From Pseudoalteromonas phenolica (GTDB lineage Bacteria > Pseudomonadota > Gammaproteobacteria > Enterobacterales > Alteromonadaceae), in contig NZ_PNEC01000017.1 in assembly GCF_005886345.1 (NCBI RefSeq), positions 60,269 to 124,268 of the forward strand: 64,000 nucleotides of DNA. The letters are read 5' to 3'. Below, one piece after another: positions 36,030 to 44,916 of this stretch; positions within the stretch are counted from its first letter, which is position 1, and every line of letters begins with the position of its first letter. The translations under genes and the position numbers were made by a program. The notes beneath the pieces are model-generated. The model made no database searches. It had not been told where the DNA came from and worked only from the letters and a program-made list of their open reading frames with translations.

Positions 36030-36848
36030 TTATGCAAAGTGATATTCGTTAACCAGTTGCTTGTTGTTATCTAACAAGCTCACTGTTTTTGATTCATGAT
36101 TAAAAATAGGAGATTGGCTGTTAAAAGAATGTGCGCCAGTTTCAATGTGATTTGCGTAGATTTTGATTTCTGAGCAAGGTTCCATTTTACTCATTTTTGG
36201 AAATTCAAAAGTCAAACCATCTTTGATACTTAATACCCAGCCAGATAAATCGACCCAATAGGTGCTTAAATTAATTAACTCAATATGATCCCTATGACTG
36301 TCTTTAAACGCTAAATCATCATGACTGATATGCGAAATGATCACAGAGTTGTGTGCTTTTCTTCCGTAAATCCAACAACTCACTACAGAGCCTTCGGCAT
36401 CAAGTAGTTTTATTTGCGCGCCTTTTTGACTAAACAAAGGAGAGGGACTGTTGAACATGAAAGTGCTTTGCTGCTGCTCAATTTTAATGATTTGATTAGG
36501 CTTGATATAACTATTTTTTGGAAAAGTGAAAAGCGCTTGTTGACCGTCAGAAATCTCAATATACCAATTCTCCAAGTCAATAATTGCCGGTCCGGTATTT
36601 TTGATTTCTATACACTCGTTTGCTTCACATGTGCTGACATAGTCAATTTGCACTTGCAAAGGAGCCATTAGCTTAAAACAGCTATGCCAGTAAGACTGCA
36701 CAGCACCATGAGCATGTCGCTGGTTTTGCAGATTTGGCATGGTGTTCAGAGTATTAATTTTAATCTGTTGATGGACTTTATCTAACGCAGAATGAGCATC
36801 TGTTTGCCAAATTTCATTGGCCATATTTTGTCTGGTTTCAAAGTTCAT
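36030..36848 (-). CDS. Cytoplasmic protein with two lamin-tail (LTD) domains
   Basis: The 272-aa product has two LTD immunoglobulin-like domains at ~70-160 (ECIEIKNTGPAIIDLENWYIEI) and ~175-270 (DHIELINLSTYWVDLSGWVLSI). LTD domains occur in lamins and in many bacterial secreted nucleases and surface proteins. Here there is no signal peptide and no enzyme domain, so a cytoplasmic binding protein is likely. The N-terminal ~60 residues are helical and charged. The ATG at 36848 follows AAGGAG and is preferred to the longer frame from 36905. A palindrome, ATGAATATATTCAT, lies 22 bp upstream. Confidence 0.75.
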   Translation of the reverse strand: MNFETRQNMANEIWQTDAHSALDKVHQQIKINTLNTMPNLQNQRHAHGAVQSYWHSCFKLMAPLQVQIDYVSTCEANECIEIKNTGPAIIDLENWYIEISDGQQALFTFPKNSYIKPNQIIKIEQQQSTFMFNSPSPLFSQKGAQIKLLDAEGSVVSCWIYGRKAHNSVIISHISHDDLAFKDSHRDHIELINLSTYWVDLSGWVLSIKDGLTFEFPKMSKMEPCSEIKIYANHIETGAHSFNSQSPIFNHESKTVSLLDNNKQLVNEYHFA

Positions 36849-36869
36849 AGTTAGCTCCTTTAATGACTT

Positions 36870-36883
36870 ATGAATATATTCAT
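36870..36883. promoter_or_regulatory. 14-bp palindrome, copy 1, upstream of the LTD gene
   Basis: ATGAATATATTCAT, perfectly symmetrical, 22 bp upstream of the LTD start codon, in a position to block transcription or mark a dimeric regulator site. Confidence 0.5.
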
Positions 36884-37130
36884 AGGTCGCAATGTAACAA
36901 AACAAGCACTACACTTATCCGGCGGTAGTTTTGCTTGATTTTTCCTTCGTTTCCTTTCGCTAAAAATGCTTTTTTAGTTTGTTTTTAAAGTTATAAAAAA
37001 CTTCAAATTAAATCGTTACAGCGCATTGTAGGGTCTAATTTATCCTAGTTTTCAATAAATTCACACTGCTAAATGCAAGTTTTGTATTTAAATCTATTAC
37101 AAGGGATTACAAAACCACGGTAAAAGCAAT

Positions 37131-37144
37131 ATGAATATATTCAT
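37131..37144. promoter_or_regulatory. 14-bp palindrome, copy 2
   Basis: The same ATGAATATATTCAT, 261 bp from copy 1, just downstream of the sensor kinase stop. The 290-bp gap between the kinase and LTD genes has no ORF. Confidence 0.5.
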
Positions 37145-37175
37145 AATTTGATGCTTTTCAACAAGTTATAATTTT

Positions 37176-38510
37176 TTATATTTTTTGTTGAAAAATCTTC
37201 AATGGAATGTCAAATTCTACCATTACGCCACCATTTGCACGATTTTTGAGCTTTAATTGTCCCTGGTGTGCACTAATTACTTCGGAACAAATACTCAAAC
37301 CGAGTCCGCTTCCTCCTTGTTTTGTTGAAAAGAAAGGCAATGTAACCTGATTGATTTTTCCTTGTGTGATCCCTTGACCTCGGTCGACCACAGCAAAGCG
37401 AACCCTGTCATAATCTTTTACGACCTTGATGCCAATATCAGATAGATTTGAACCAGATTCATGGGCGTTTTTAAGTAAGTTGATTAACACTTGTTCGAGT
37501 TGTAATACATCGAAGTAGGCATGTTCGCATGGTAAGTCTGCTAATAGTTCAAAGGTATAGAGTTTTTGCACATTCTGCAGTGTTGAAGTGAGGCTTTGTT
37601 TGCTGATATTTGGTTTTGGCAAACGGGCAAACTCGGCATACTTTGCGATAAAAGCGTTCAAATTAGAGGCTCTTTGGTTAATGGTTTGCAAAATGTCAGG
37701 GAGTAAATCTAGGTGGGTATTTTTTTCTAAAATGGCTTCTGCAGACGATGTGAGCGAAGAAATTGGGGCCAATGAGTTATTGAGTTCATGGCTGATTAAA
37801 CGAATGGCGTTTTTCCAAAGTTGTAGCTCTTCTTTACCAATTTCTAAAGATAGGTCTTTGCATAAAACCAGCTGGTGGGGTTGGTGGTTATAAGTGACGG
37901 TTTGGTTGGCAATATAGTAGCTATGTTTTAAATCATTGTGTTCAAAGCTGATAATGCCAGAGCCTTGCTCAAGCAAAAAGGTGCGAATTGGTGCACTGAC
38001 GTTATCAAGTAAGCCATATAGCTCTTTGCCTTTTAGCGAGCCTGCAACTTTTAATAGCTCGTTCGCTTGCTGATTGTGATAGACCACCTGCTTAAAAGGG
38101 TTAAAAAGCACAATTGCCATAGGCGAGGCTTGAACAATGCTATCTAGCAAGTGCTCTTTTTGGCTTAAAGTCTGTCTTTGCTCAGTAAGGTTGCGAGCAA
38201 GGTCGTTATATAAGTCTAGTATGGGGGCTAGGTGTTTATCGCCATCAGGGTGAATGCGAATAGAAAAGTCGCCATCTTTGAAACTTTTAATGCCATCATG
38301 TAAAGCATCAAGCTGTTTTTGTTGAAAGCTAACGAAATAGAGTAGGGCGGAAGATAAGCATATAAATGAAGAAGCAAATGCAACAGCGGTTAGCCAAACC
38401 CCCTGATACCCGAATTGACCACCCGCTGCATAAATGAACCAAAAAAGTGTAAAGCAGGCCAGTAAAGAGTAGCTTGTTTTGTGTAATAAACTTAACTCAT
38501 TGTGCTGCAT
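37176..38510 (-). CDS. NtrY-like membrane sensor histidine kinase
   Basis: The 444-aa product has two membrane segments (~13-32 and ~40-62), a HAMP-like linker (~65-112), a PAS domain (~120-215), HisKA with phosphorylated His241 in LISHELNNSLAPISS, and HATPase with NLLKNAHE, DRGQGI and GGSGLGLSI. The H-box with ELNNSLAP is typical of NtrY-type kinases paired with sigma-54 regulators. Its ATG overlaps the stop of the regulator gene, so the pair is co-translated. It very likely phosphorylates that regulator; the signal may be envelope stress or a compound exported by the ABC system upstream (inference). Confidence 0.9.
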   Translation of the reverse strand: MQHNELSLLHKTSYSLLACFTLFWFIYAAGGQFGYQGVWLTAVAFASSFICLSSALLYFVSFQQKQLDALHDGIKSFKDGDFSIRIHPDGDKHLAPILDLYNDLARNLTEQRQTLSQKEHLLDSIVQASPMAIVLFNPFKQVVYHNQQANELLKVAGSLKGKELYGLLDNVSAPIRTFLLEQGSGIISFEHNDLKHSYYIANQTVTYNHQPHQLVLCKDLSLEIGKEELQLWKNAIRLISHELNNSLAPISSLTSSAEAILEKNTHLDLLPDILQTINQRASNLNAFIAKYAEFARLPKPNISKQSLTSTLQNVQKLYTFELLADLPCEHAYFDVLQLEQVLINLLKNAHESGSNLSDIGIKVVKDYDRVRFAVVDRGQGITQGKINQVTLPFFSTKQGGSGLGLSICSEVISAHQGQLKLKNRANGGVMVEFDIPLKIFQQKI

Positions 38511-39844
38511 TATTTTAATCCGAACTTTTCCATACGACGATAAAATGCCTGACGGCTAAGACCTAAACTACGGGCTGCTTTAGCAACAATACCTTGATGT
38601 TTATCGAGTGCACTTTGGATGTCTTGCAAACTGTATTCGACTTTCTCTTCGACCGGCACTTTTGAAAGTGTAATCCCTAAATCTTTACTTTCAATGGTGT
38701 TGTTTTGGCAAAGTAGTTCGGCTCTACCAAGCACATTTTGTAATTCTCGCACGTTGCCAGGCCACGAGTGCGCCATTAATGTGTGTTCTGCATTGGCACT
38801 GAGCGATTTATCGGAATCAAGAAATGATTGTATCAATAGAGGAATATCGTCTTTTCTTTGCGCAAGAGGGGGCAGCTTTAGCTCAATCATATTAAGTCGA
38901 TAGTACAAGTCTTCTCTAAACTCACCGTTGGCGATGGCTTGAGGCAAATTGCTATTGGTTGCACTGATAATACGCACTGAGACTTTACGAGTTTTGGTAC
39001 TGCCTACGCGTTCAAATTCGCCATTTTGTAATACTCTAAGTAACTTTTGTTGCCCAGATAGAGGCAAGTTACCAATTTCATCTAAAAATAAAGTGCCACC
39101 ATTGGCTGCTTCAAAACGACCTTCTCTGGCTTTGGTTGCACCAGTATATGCACCAGCTTCTGCACCAAATAATTCTGCTTCGATTAAATCTGCAGGTAAT
39201 GCGCCCGCGTTTACTTTTATAAAGGGGGCATCTTTATATTGGCTATTGGCGACGATAAGCTCAGCGACTTTTTCTTTACCCGCACCATTTGGTCCAGTGA
39301 TTAAGATGGGCGCATCTGAATGGGCAACTTGAGTTGCCATCTCAACGAGGTTAATCATACTGTTGTCGGCGAATACCATGCCAGCCAGATCGAAGTTATC
39401 ACTAAGGTTTTGTAACCGTGATCTTTGCTTGACGTGATTGCTCAGTTGCTGCTGTTGCAGTTGATAGCTTTCTCGTAAATTTTGCACTGTTGTAAGAAGC
39501 TTTTGATCTTCCCAAGGTTTGGCAATGTAATCGGCTGCGCCATCTTTTATTAGCGCTACGGCCATTTCAAGATTAGCCCAAGCAGTGAGTAGAATAATAG
39601 GAAGGTCTGGGTCAAAATGACGAATTCGATGGTAGAGTGCTTCGCCTTCTTCACCTGAAGTAGTATCTCGTGTGAAGTTCATGTCTTGAATGACGAGATC
39701 AAAACCACCTTGTTGCAGTTTCGTCATACCTTCTTCTGGGCAAGTTGCGCCATCGCACTCAATGTCATTAATTAAAAATAAAATCCTGAGTGCTTTTACT
39801 ATGTCAGGGTTGTCGTCGATGATCAGAACTTTACTTTGCTGCAT
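38510..39844 (-). CDS. NtrC-family sigma-54-dependent response regulator
   Basis: The 444-aa product has a receiver with Asp54 (VIQDMNF), an AAA+ domain with Walker A (GPNGAGKEK), GAYTGA at the sigma-54 contact loop (the common GAFTGA with Phe to Tyr, seen in this subgroup), Walker B (GGTLFLDEIG), and a C-terminal Fis-type helix-turn-helix (AKAARSLGLSRQAFYRRMEKFGL). It probably activates the operon in which it lies from the sigma-54-like promoter at 44735. The hairpin at 39863-39889 separates it from the permease gene upstream. Confidence 0.92.
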   Translation of the reverse strand: MQQSKVLIIDDNPDIVKALRILFLINDIECDGATCPEEGMTKLQQGGFDLVIQDMNFTRDTTSGEEGEALYHRIRHFDPDLPIILLTAWANLEMAVALIKDGAADYIAKPWEDQKLLTTVQNLRESYQLQQQQLSNHVKQRSRLQNLSDNFDLAGMVFADNSMINLVEMATQVAHSDAPILITGPNGAGKEKVAELIVANSQYKDAPFIKVNAGALPADLIEAELFGAEAGAYTGATKAREGRFEAANGGTLFLDEIGNLPLSGQQKLLRVLQNGEFERVGSTKTRKVSVRIISATNSNLPQAIANGEFREDLYYRLNMIELKLPPLAQRKDDIPLLIQSFLDSDKSLSANAEHTLMAHSWPGNVRELQNVLGRAELLCQNNTIESKDLGITLSKVPVEEKVEYSLQDIQSALDKHQGIVAKAARSLGLSRQAFYRRMEKFGLK

Positions 39845-39862
39845 ATTGTTTTTCTTTTTTGT

Positions 39863-39889
39863 GCTAGAGAGGTTTTATTTCTCTCTAGC
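39863..39889. other. Intercistronic hairpin
   Basis: GCTAGAGAG pairs with CTCTCTAGC around a 9-base loop, between the last permease gene and the regulator gene. There is no T tract on the minus strand, so it may act in mRNA processing or as a partial attenuator that separates transporter and regulator expression. Confidence 0.6.
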
Positions 39890-39910
39890 TTAGTTTTATT
39901 ATTTATCGGT

Positions 39911-41134
39911 TTAACTGGCTTTAGTCACTTGCGCAGGCGCAATTAACGTTGCCTTTCTGGCGGGTAAATAAGCCGCAAAGCAAGTTAATAGCCAAACAAA
40001 TAAGGTCACCAGTATGCCAACGACAATATCGGGTGTCCCTTGTACCCCAAGTGTTTGTAATAGTGCCATATTGAGCCACAAAGATAAAAAGAAGCCTATT
40101 ACTAAGCCAACCAGTGCTAGTAGCGAATTTTCGATGATTAGGCTTTTTAACACCATGCTTTTACTCGCGCCCAGTGCTCTTAAAATACCTAAGTTTTTAT
40201 GACGCATTTTGACCGAGAAGGTAACGAGCGCAATAATGCCTAATGAGGTGATCAGTAAGGCGACCGCACTGATAGCAAACATCACAAAAGCAAAGCTACT
40301 TCTGCCATCCCACAAACGCTTTTTAGCACGAGCAGAGAATTCGACACGAGACACGATACGTCCCGGCTCTTGATAAAGTAATGTCTCAATTGTTTCTAAG
40401 ACTTTCTCTGAGGTATTAGGCGCAACACGAATAATATAGTTTATTTCGTTGTTTCGGCCGTAAATAGCTTCTGGAATAACCATACCGTGATACCAAACTT
40501 GCTCGTAAGTCGCGCTTTCTCCAAGCATTTTATCTTCGAAAGTCCCCACTACTTGATAAGGCGTTTTTGAACCATTCAAATAGACGGTTTGACCCAAAGG
40601 CGAAGCCTCTTCGAATAGGGTTTTAGCTAAATCATCGCTGATAAGCGCAACACTTGCTGGTGTGGTTGTGGCATCTCCTGTGACAAACTCGTTTGCGTAG
40701 AAATCACGACCACTGCTAATATTGAGCATTAAAGACTCAACGCCTTGTTGGTCGACACCAAATAGGGCAATAGAATGATCTTTGGCATTTTCATCAAGGC
40801 TATCGTTATACACAACATTGCTCGAGCGACGTGTATCAATGACGTTTTCCTCACCGCTATGCGTTGCTGATACAACTTCAGGGAGTGCTCTAATTGCCGT
40901 TAAGTCGCGTTCAATTAGTTGCCCTTTATCGACTTGCTCATCATAGACGTGAGTGACCACATTTAAGATTTGCTGTTCTTCAAGTTTTGATGGAATTAAC
41001 CAGTTTTGAAGTGTTGCATAGCTAATGAAGGCACTATTGCTGACGATCATAAGGGTAATGGCAACTTGGAAAACAATCAGTATCGAGATGCTTTTTTGTT
41101 TCAGAATTAATTTTAGAATATGTTTTAAAGACAT
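39911..41134 (-). CDS. MacB-like ABC transporter permease (FtsX family), second
   Basis: The 407-aa product has an N-terminal membrane segment (~18-38), a large periplasmic MacB-type core domain (~45-270) and three C-terminal membrane segments (~283-400), the FtsX layout. It would pair with the 452-aa permease as a heterodimer on the ATPase of the operon. MacB-type systems move substrates from the periplasm through an outer-membrane channel by mechanotransmission. It starts 2 bp after the neighbouring permease stop. Confidence 0.88.
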   Translation of the reverse strand: MSLKHILKLILKQKSISILIVFQVAITLMIVSNSAFISYATLQNWLIPSKLEEQQILNVVTHVYDEQVDKGQLIERDLTAIRALPEVVSATHSGEENVIDTRRSSNVVYNDSLDENAKDHSIALFGVDQQGVESLMLNISSGRDFYANEFVTGDATTTPASVALISDDLAKTLFEEASPLGQTVYLNGSKTPYQVVGTFEDKMLGESATYEQVWYHGMVIPEAIYGRNNEINYIIRVAPNTSEKVLETIETLLYQEPGRIVSRVEFSARAKKRLWDGRSSFAFVMFAISAVALLITSLGIIALVTFSVKMRHKNLGILRALGASKSMVLKSLIIENSLLALVGLVIGFFLSLWLNMALLQTLGVQGTPDIVVGILVTLFVWLLTCFAAYLPARKATLIAPAQVTKAS

Positions 41135-41136
41135 GA

Positions 41137-42495
41137 CTATCCCCTAAGCTGCGATGCTGGTGAAATACCGCTGATACGGTAAACCGGATATAAACCTGCA
41201 ATTAAAATAGCGGCATAAATGAATGCACCAGACGTTAATGCAAAGCTGTAATCCATACTGAAGAAGTGCTTAACCAAACTCGGATCGGCTGAGTAGTCCA
41301 TTTGATACATGTTAACTTGGAACATTAGTTCAAGGCCTAAGTGGGCGAATAGTACACCAGCTATGATGGCTGCAAAGGCGATCAGGCTTATTTCAATAAG
41401 GTGTATTTTTACGATATACCAGCGACTCGCACCAAGTGCACGATAGAGCGAAACCAGTTTGTTTTTAGATTGGTATTTCGCAAGCAAAATACCCACAGTA
41501 TTCACTAAGCAAATCGCAAATAGTAAATAAGAAAACTGAAGATAAACTTTTTCCCAGCGCATGAATTGCGCAAATTCATTCAGTAGTAACTGTAAATCGT
41601 TCAACTTGTACTTCTCTTCGTGAGGAAAGCGGCCTAGGTTTGCTTGTTGTTGGGTGTAATTTCGCGCCCATAAAGTTGCAGCAGCGAGTTGTTGCTGGTG
41701 GTTTTGAAGGTCAAACTCAATCCAAGTATGAAGGTAACCGCATTCAGCCGATTTTAGTGCTGACACATTATGTTGGCGATATTCACTGCGTTGGTTTTCT
41801 TCTTTTGTCTGACAAGGCATGTAACCTGCTCGAGGCAAGTTCATTCTCTCAGCCGTTGCCATAGGCACTATCGCTAAATCGTTATAACGGTTGCTAAAGC
41901 GCATATTTGAAATACGACGCTTGTGCTGAGATAAATCCATCACACCGACAATCTTTAAAGGCTGCTTATCGACTTTGATAAATTGGCCTATAGAGTTTTC
42001 TCCTGAGAAAAAGTGGTCGTTGACTTTTTTATCGATCACGATGACGTCACTGTCTGATTGTGTTTCTAACCAAGGTGCACCATAGATAAAAGGCACATTA
42101 AACACATTAAAATAATCGATATCAGAGGCAGATGCCGTGGCTATCATAGGTCGAGCGCTATCGAGTTGTTCTGACTCTAAAATAAAGCGTGTGTCATAGT
42201 TAAATGACAGATGTTTGTAGTCTAACTCGGCATTTTTAAGTGCCTGAGCATCTTGAAACGTCAATGGCGGATAGCGAAACTGGTTACGGATATCAAAATC
42301 GCTATCCATATAGTTGAGGCTAAAGTGATGCATCTGCGGCGCTTTGTCGGTTAGCACACTGTTGCCGCTTAACTTCACTGTGGTACTCATGGTGAGAAGT
42401 AATGTAATACCGATCACCAAATTGACTATCATCAAAATAGTGAGTTTGCTTTTTTGTTTAACGCCTTGTAGGGCGAGCTGAAATAAGTCTTTCAT
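41137..42495 (-). CDS. MacB-like ABC transporter permease (FtsX family), first
   Basis: The 452-aa product has the same layout as its neighbour: a membrane segment at ~20-38, a periplasmic domain to ~310, and three C-terminal segments with ALGASRWYIVKIHL, a typical FtsX loop. The periplasmic domain holds two Cys (MPCQTKEE and SAECGY) that could form a disulfide. It starts 14 bp after the ATPase gene. Confidence 0.88.
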   Translation of the reverse strand: MKDLFQLALQGVKQKSKLTILMIVNLVIGITLLLTMSTTVKLSGNSVLTDKAPQMHHFSLNYMDSDFDIRNQFRYPPLTFQDAQALKNAELDYKHLSFNYDTRFILESEQLDSARPMIATASASDIDYFNVFNVPFIYGAPWLETQSDSDVIVIDKKVNDHFFSGENSIGQFIKVDKQPLKIVGVMDLSQHKRRISNMRFSNRYNDLAIVPMATAERMNLPRAGYMPCQTKEENQRSEYRQHNVSALKSAECGYLHTWIEFDLQNHQQQLAAATLWARNYTQQQANLGRFPHEEKYKLNDLQLLLNEFAQFMRWEKVYLQFSYLLFAICLVNTVGILLAKYQSKNKLVSLYRALGASRWYIVKIHLIEISLIAFAAIIAGVLFAHLGLELMFQVNMYQMDYSADPSLVKHFFSMDYSFALTSGAFIYAAILIAGLYPVYRISGISPASQLRG

Positions 42496-42509
42496 GTCGC
42501 ACCCGCGTT

Positions 42510-43205
42510 CTAAACAGCTAAGTCAGTAAGTTGGCTTTTGTTGATATCGGTTAACTGGCCATCGAGAATTTGAATATTGCGATGCGCGCGTTGGGCCAGT
42601 TCATTGTCGTGCGTTACCATCAGCAAGGTTGTACCTTGTTGATTAATCTCTTGCAGTAAATCCATTACTTGGCGCGCCATATGGGTATCAAGGTTACCTG
42701 TTGGCTCATCGGCTAATAAGAATCTAGGTTGCCCTGCAAGTGCACGCGCTATCGCAACACGCTGTTGCTGACCACCACTTAATTGTGCAGGAAAGTGTTT
42801 ACCTCGACTAGCAAGACCGACCATTTCAAGGGCATTTTCGATGCGTTGCTTACGCACATGGCTTGGTAGCCCTCTGAAAATTAAAGGTACTTCAATGTTG
42901 TCGTAAAGGTTTAACTCGCTGATCAGGTTAAAACCTTGGAAGATAAAGCCAATTTTTTCGTTTCTGATTTTAGACAGCTGGCTGTCGTTTAATTTACTAA
43001 CATCCTGTCCGTCTAAAAAGTATTGGCCTTTATCAAAAGGTTCAAGCAAACCGGTTAAGTTTAAGAAAGTGGTTTTACCAGACCCAGAAGGGCCGGTGAC
43101 AGCGATAAAGTCTCCTTCATTTACCTCAAAGTTGACATCAACCAAGGCGTGGGTTTCGATAAGCTCGGTACGATAAATTTTGCTGATGTTCTGCATTGAT
43201 AACAT
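42510..43205 (-). CDS. ABC transporter ATPase, LolD/MacB type
   Basis: The 231-aa ATPase has Walker A GPSGSGKTT, the signature LSGGQQQRVAIARAL, Walker B LLADEPTGNLD and the switch His of TLLMVTHD. The frame extends to 43238, but the ATG at 43205 follows an AAGGA site and begins MLSMQNISKIY as family members do. It energises the two FtsX-type permeases downstream. Confidence 0.92.
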   Translation of the reverse strand: MLSMQNISKIYRTELIETHALVDVNFEVNEGDFIAVTGPSGSGKTTFLNLTGLLEPFDKGQYFLDGQDVSKLNDSQLSKIRNEKIGFIFQGFNLISELNLYDNIEVPLIFRGLPSHVRKQRIENALEMVGLASRGKHFPAQLSGGQQQRVAIARALAGQPRFLLADEPTGNLDTHMARQVMDLLQEINQQGTTLLMVTHDNELAQRAHRNIQILDGQLTDINKSQLTDLAV

Positions 43206-43362
43206 GATATTTTCCTTTTTATTAATTAACCTGAGCATTGGTTAAGAGATTTACTAAAGTATTGATATTCATATGATAAGTGCTTTTTCAAGTCTGCAGC
43301 CGGAGACTTTTAGCGATAACAAGGCGAATTTACGCGTCAATAGCTGGCCTATTGCAAGTAAA

Positions 43363-43383
43363 TTCAACGCAGTTAACGTTGAA
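43363..43383. other. Hairpin in the 217-bp gap between adaptor and ATPase genes
   Basis: TTCAACG pairs with CGTTGAA around a 7-base loop. The gap is unusually long for this tight operon and may hold a second promoter or a processing site; no ORF is present. Confidence 0.5.
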
Positions 43384-43422
43384 AGTAGCCGCTGGAGATA
43401 GATTTATTATCCAGAGTTCAGG

Positions 43423-44691
43423 TTAATTACTAAGCATGACGTTTTGTTGGTTTTGAAACGCAGCAAGACTTGAGATGATGAGCTTATCTCCGGCTTTCAC
43501 GCCCGATGTTAGCTCAACTTCATGAATACTTTTAGCGCCAATGCTGATTGATTGACGTTGTGCTTGTCCTTCGTTTACTAAGTAGGCAACTTTGCCAGCG
43601 CCAGTTTCGACAAAAGCGCCGCGCTTGATTTTTAGGACACCTTGTTTTTGTGACAAAATGAGTTGCGCACTGACACGTTGATTTTGTCTAAGTTTTTCTG
43701 GTTGTTGGTCAAAGCGAATGCGACCAGCGACACGTCCTTGTTCAACTTCGGGAGAAATCGCCACTAGAGTTGCTGGGTATGTTTGTTGATTGATTTGAAT
43801 ATTTGCGGCTAAGCCAATCGCCAGTTCATCGGCTAAGTTCTCAGGAATAAAGGCTTCGACTTCGAGTTCTGATAAATCAACCAGTGACATCAACTCGGCA
43901 TCTCGTTGCACATGCTGTTTTTGTTGCACGTTCACAGTGCCCACTATGCCACTTAGCGGTGATTGAATGGTTAAAGCCGCCACTTGGCGCTCGAGTTCTT
44001 GTGTTAAGTGCTGCTGACGGGTTAACGCTAGTTCGGCAATTTTAAGCTCAAAGTTAAGGCTTTTTTGCTCTAAATCTAGCGCTTCAATCGCATGCTTTTT
44101 ATTAAGTTCTGCACGTTTTAGCGCAACGATTTTCTCTTCAAGTTCCAATTTTGAAATGATTTGTTTTTTAATACTTGCATTAGCACGCTCCATGGCACTC
44201 GATGCAGCTTCTAGGTCAACACGTGCTAGTTCAGCACGCTGCTGGGTATCGAGTAAGCGTTGCTCTGTGGTGATTTTCTGACGATTAAACTCTGTCTCTA
44301 AGCGCGCTAAAGTTGCTTGTTCCTGAAGTAATTGATTTCTTAATTCAGGGCTGTTAATACTCAACAAGTCTTGCCCTTGAGTAATGTTATCGCCCGCTTT
44401 CACATGTAAAGTGACCGTACCCGGTGCAATGGCATACACTGCAGGGTTAATTGCTGCAAGTGTTTTACCTTCTACTCGAATGTCTTCGAGCATATCGCCA
44501 CGTTCAACAACGGCAGTTTGGATCACTGATTGTGAAACCACCAAATCAGTACTTAAAAGCTGACTAAATTTGGGCACTGAATAAGCCGTTAATGCTGTTG
44601 TAGCTAGTAAGCCTGATGCAAACAATAACCACTTTTTGCTATTTCGACGTGGTGTTACTTGCTTGTCTTGTCCTTGGGTGTCTCTGATCAC
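43423..44691 (-). CDS. Membrane-fusion (HlyD/MacA-like) periplasmic adaptor
   Basis: The 422-aa product has a membrane anchor at ~24-44, lipoyl-like halves (GTVTLHVKAGDNITQGQDLLSI and SPLSGIVGTVNVQQKQHV) split by a long coiled-coil hairpin (~115-235), and a beta-barrel and membrane-proximal domain. Such adaptors join an inner-membrane ABC exporter to a TolC-type channel, which is not encoded here. It is the first gene of the six-gene operon, with the sigma-54-like promoter 44 bp upstream. Confidence 0.9.
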   Translation of the reverse strand: MIRDTQGQDKQVTPRRNSKKWLLFASGLLATTALTAYSVPKFSQLLSTDLVVSQSVIQTAVVERGDMLEDIRVEGKTLAAINPAVYAIAPGTVTLHVKAGDNITQGQDLLSINSPELRNQLLQEQATLARLETEFNRQKITTEQRLLDTQQRAELARVDLEAASSAMERANASIKKQIISKLELEEKIVALKRAELNKKHAIEALDLEQKSLNFELKIAELALTRQQHLTQELERQVAALTIQSPLSGIVGTVNVQQKQHVQRDAELMSLVDLSELEVEAFIPENLADELAIGLAANIQINQQTYPATLVAISPEVEQGRVAGRIRFDQQPEKLRQNQRVSAQLILSQKQGVLKIKRGAFVETGAGKVAYLVNEGQAQRQSISIGAKSIHEVELTSGVKAGDKLIISSLAAFQNQQNVMLSN

Positions 44692-44734
44692 AGCTGTCCA
44701 CCTTAAAAATAATACCTGAATGATAGTTAGGTAT

Positions 44735-44751
44735 TACAAACAGTATGCCAA
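44735..44751 (-). promoter_or_regulatory. Sigma-54-like promoter of the exporter / two-component operon
   Basis: On the minus strand TTGGCAT-ACTGT-TTGTA. The -24 GG and -12 TG are present with the right spacing against the consensus TGGCAC-N5-TTGCA; two non-core bases differ. It lies 44 bp upstream of the adaptor ATG. Confidence 0.65.
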
Positions 44752-44809
44752 CATATAAGTTTATGAAATTGTTTGTTTTTTATAGTTTGTTAATATTAAT
44801 AATAAATAT

Positions 44810-44870
44810 CGGACGGTCAGTCGGACAGATTTCGGACGGGTGTTAAACTGTCCGCACACATTTGTGGACA
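44810..44870. promoter_or_regulatory. Cluster of GGAC / GTCC repeats, probable activator binding sites
   Basis: Four CGGAC/GTCCG units (44810, 44822, 44833, and inverted at 44848-44854) plus an imperfect inverted repeat TGTCC-GCACA...TGTGGACA at 44850-44870. At 60-135 bp upstream of the sigma-54-like promoter, it is where NtrC-type activators bind. Confidence 0.65.
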
Positions 44871-44916
44871 TGCGTTATGATCAAGACAGCCCTCAAAGCC
44901 GTACTTGGAGGGTAAA

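Noticed and set aside
36870..36883. ArgR box
   Set aside because: The TGAAT and ATTCA halves are present, but the spacing between them is too short for the ArgR consensus, and no arginine genes are near.
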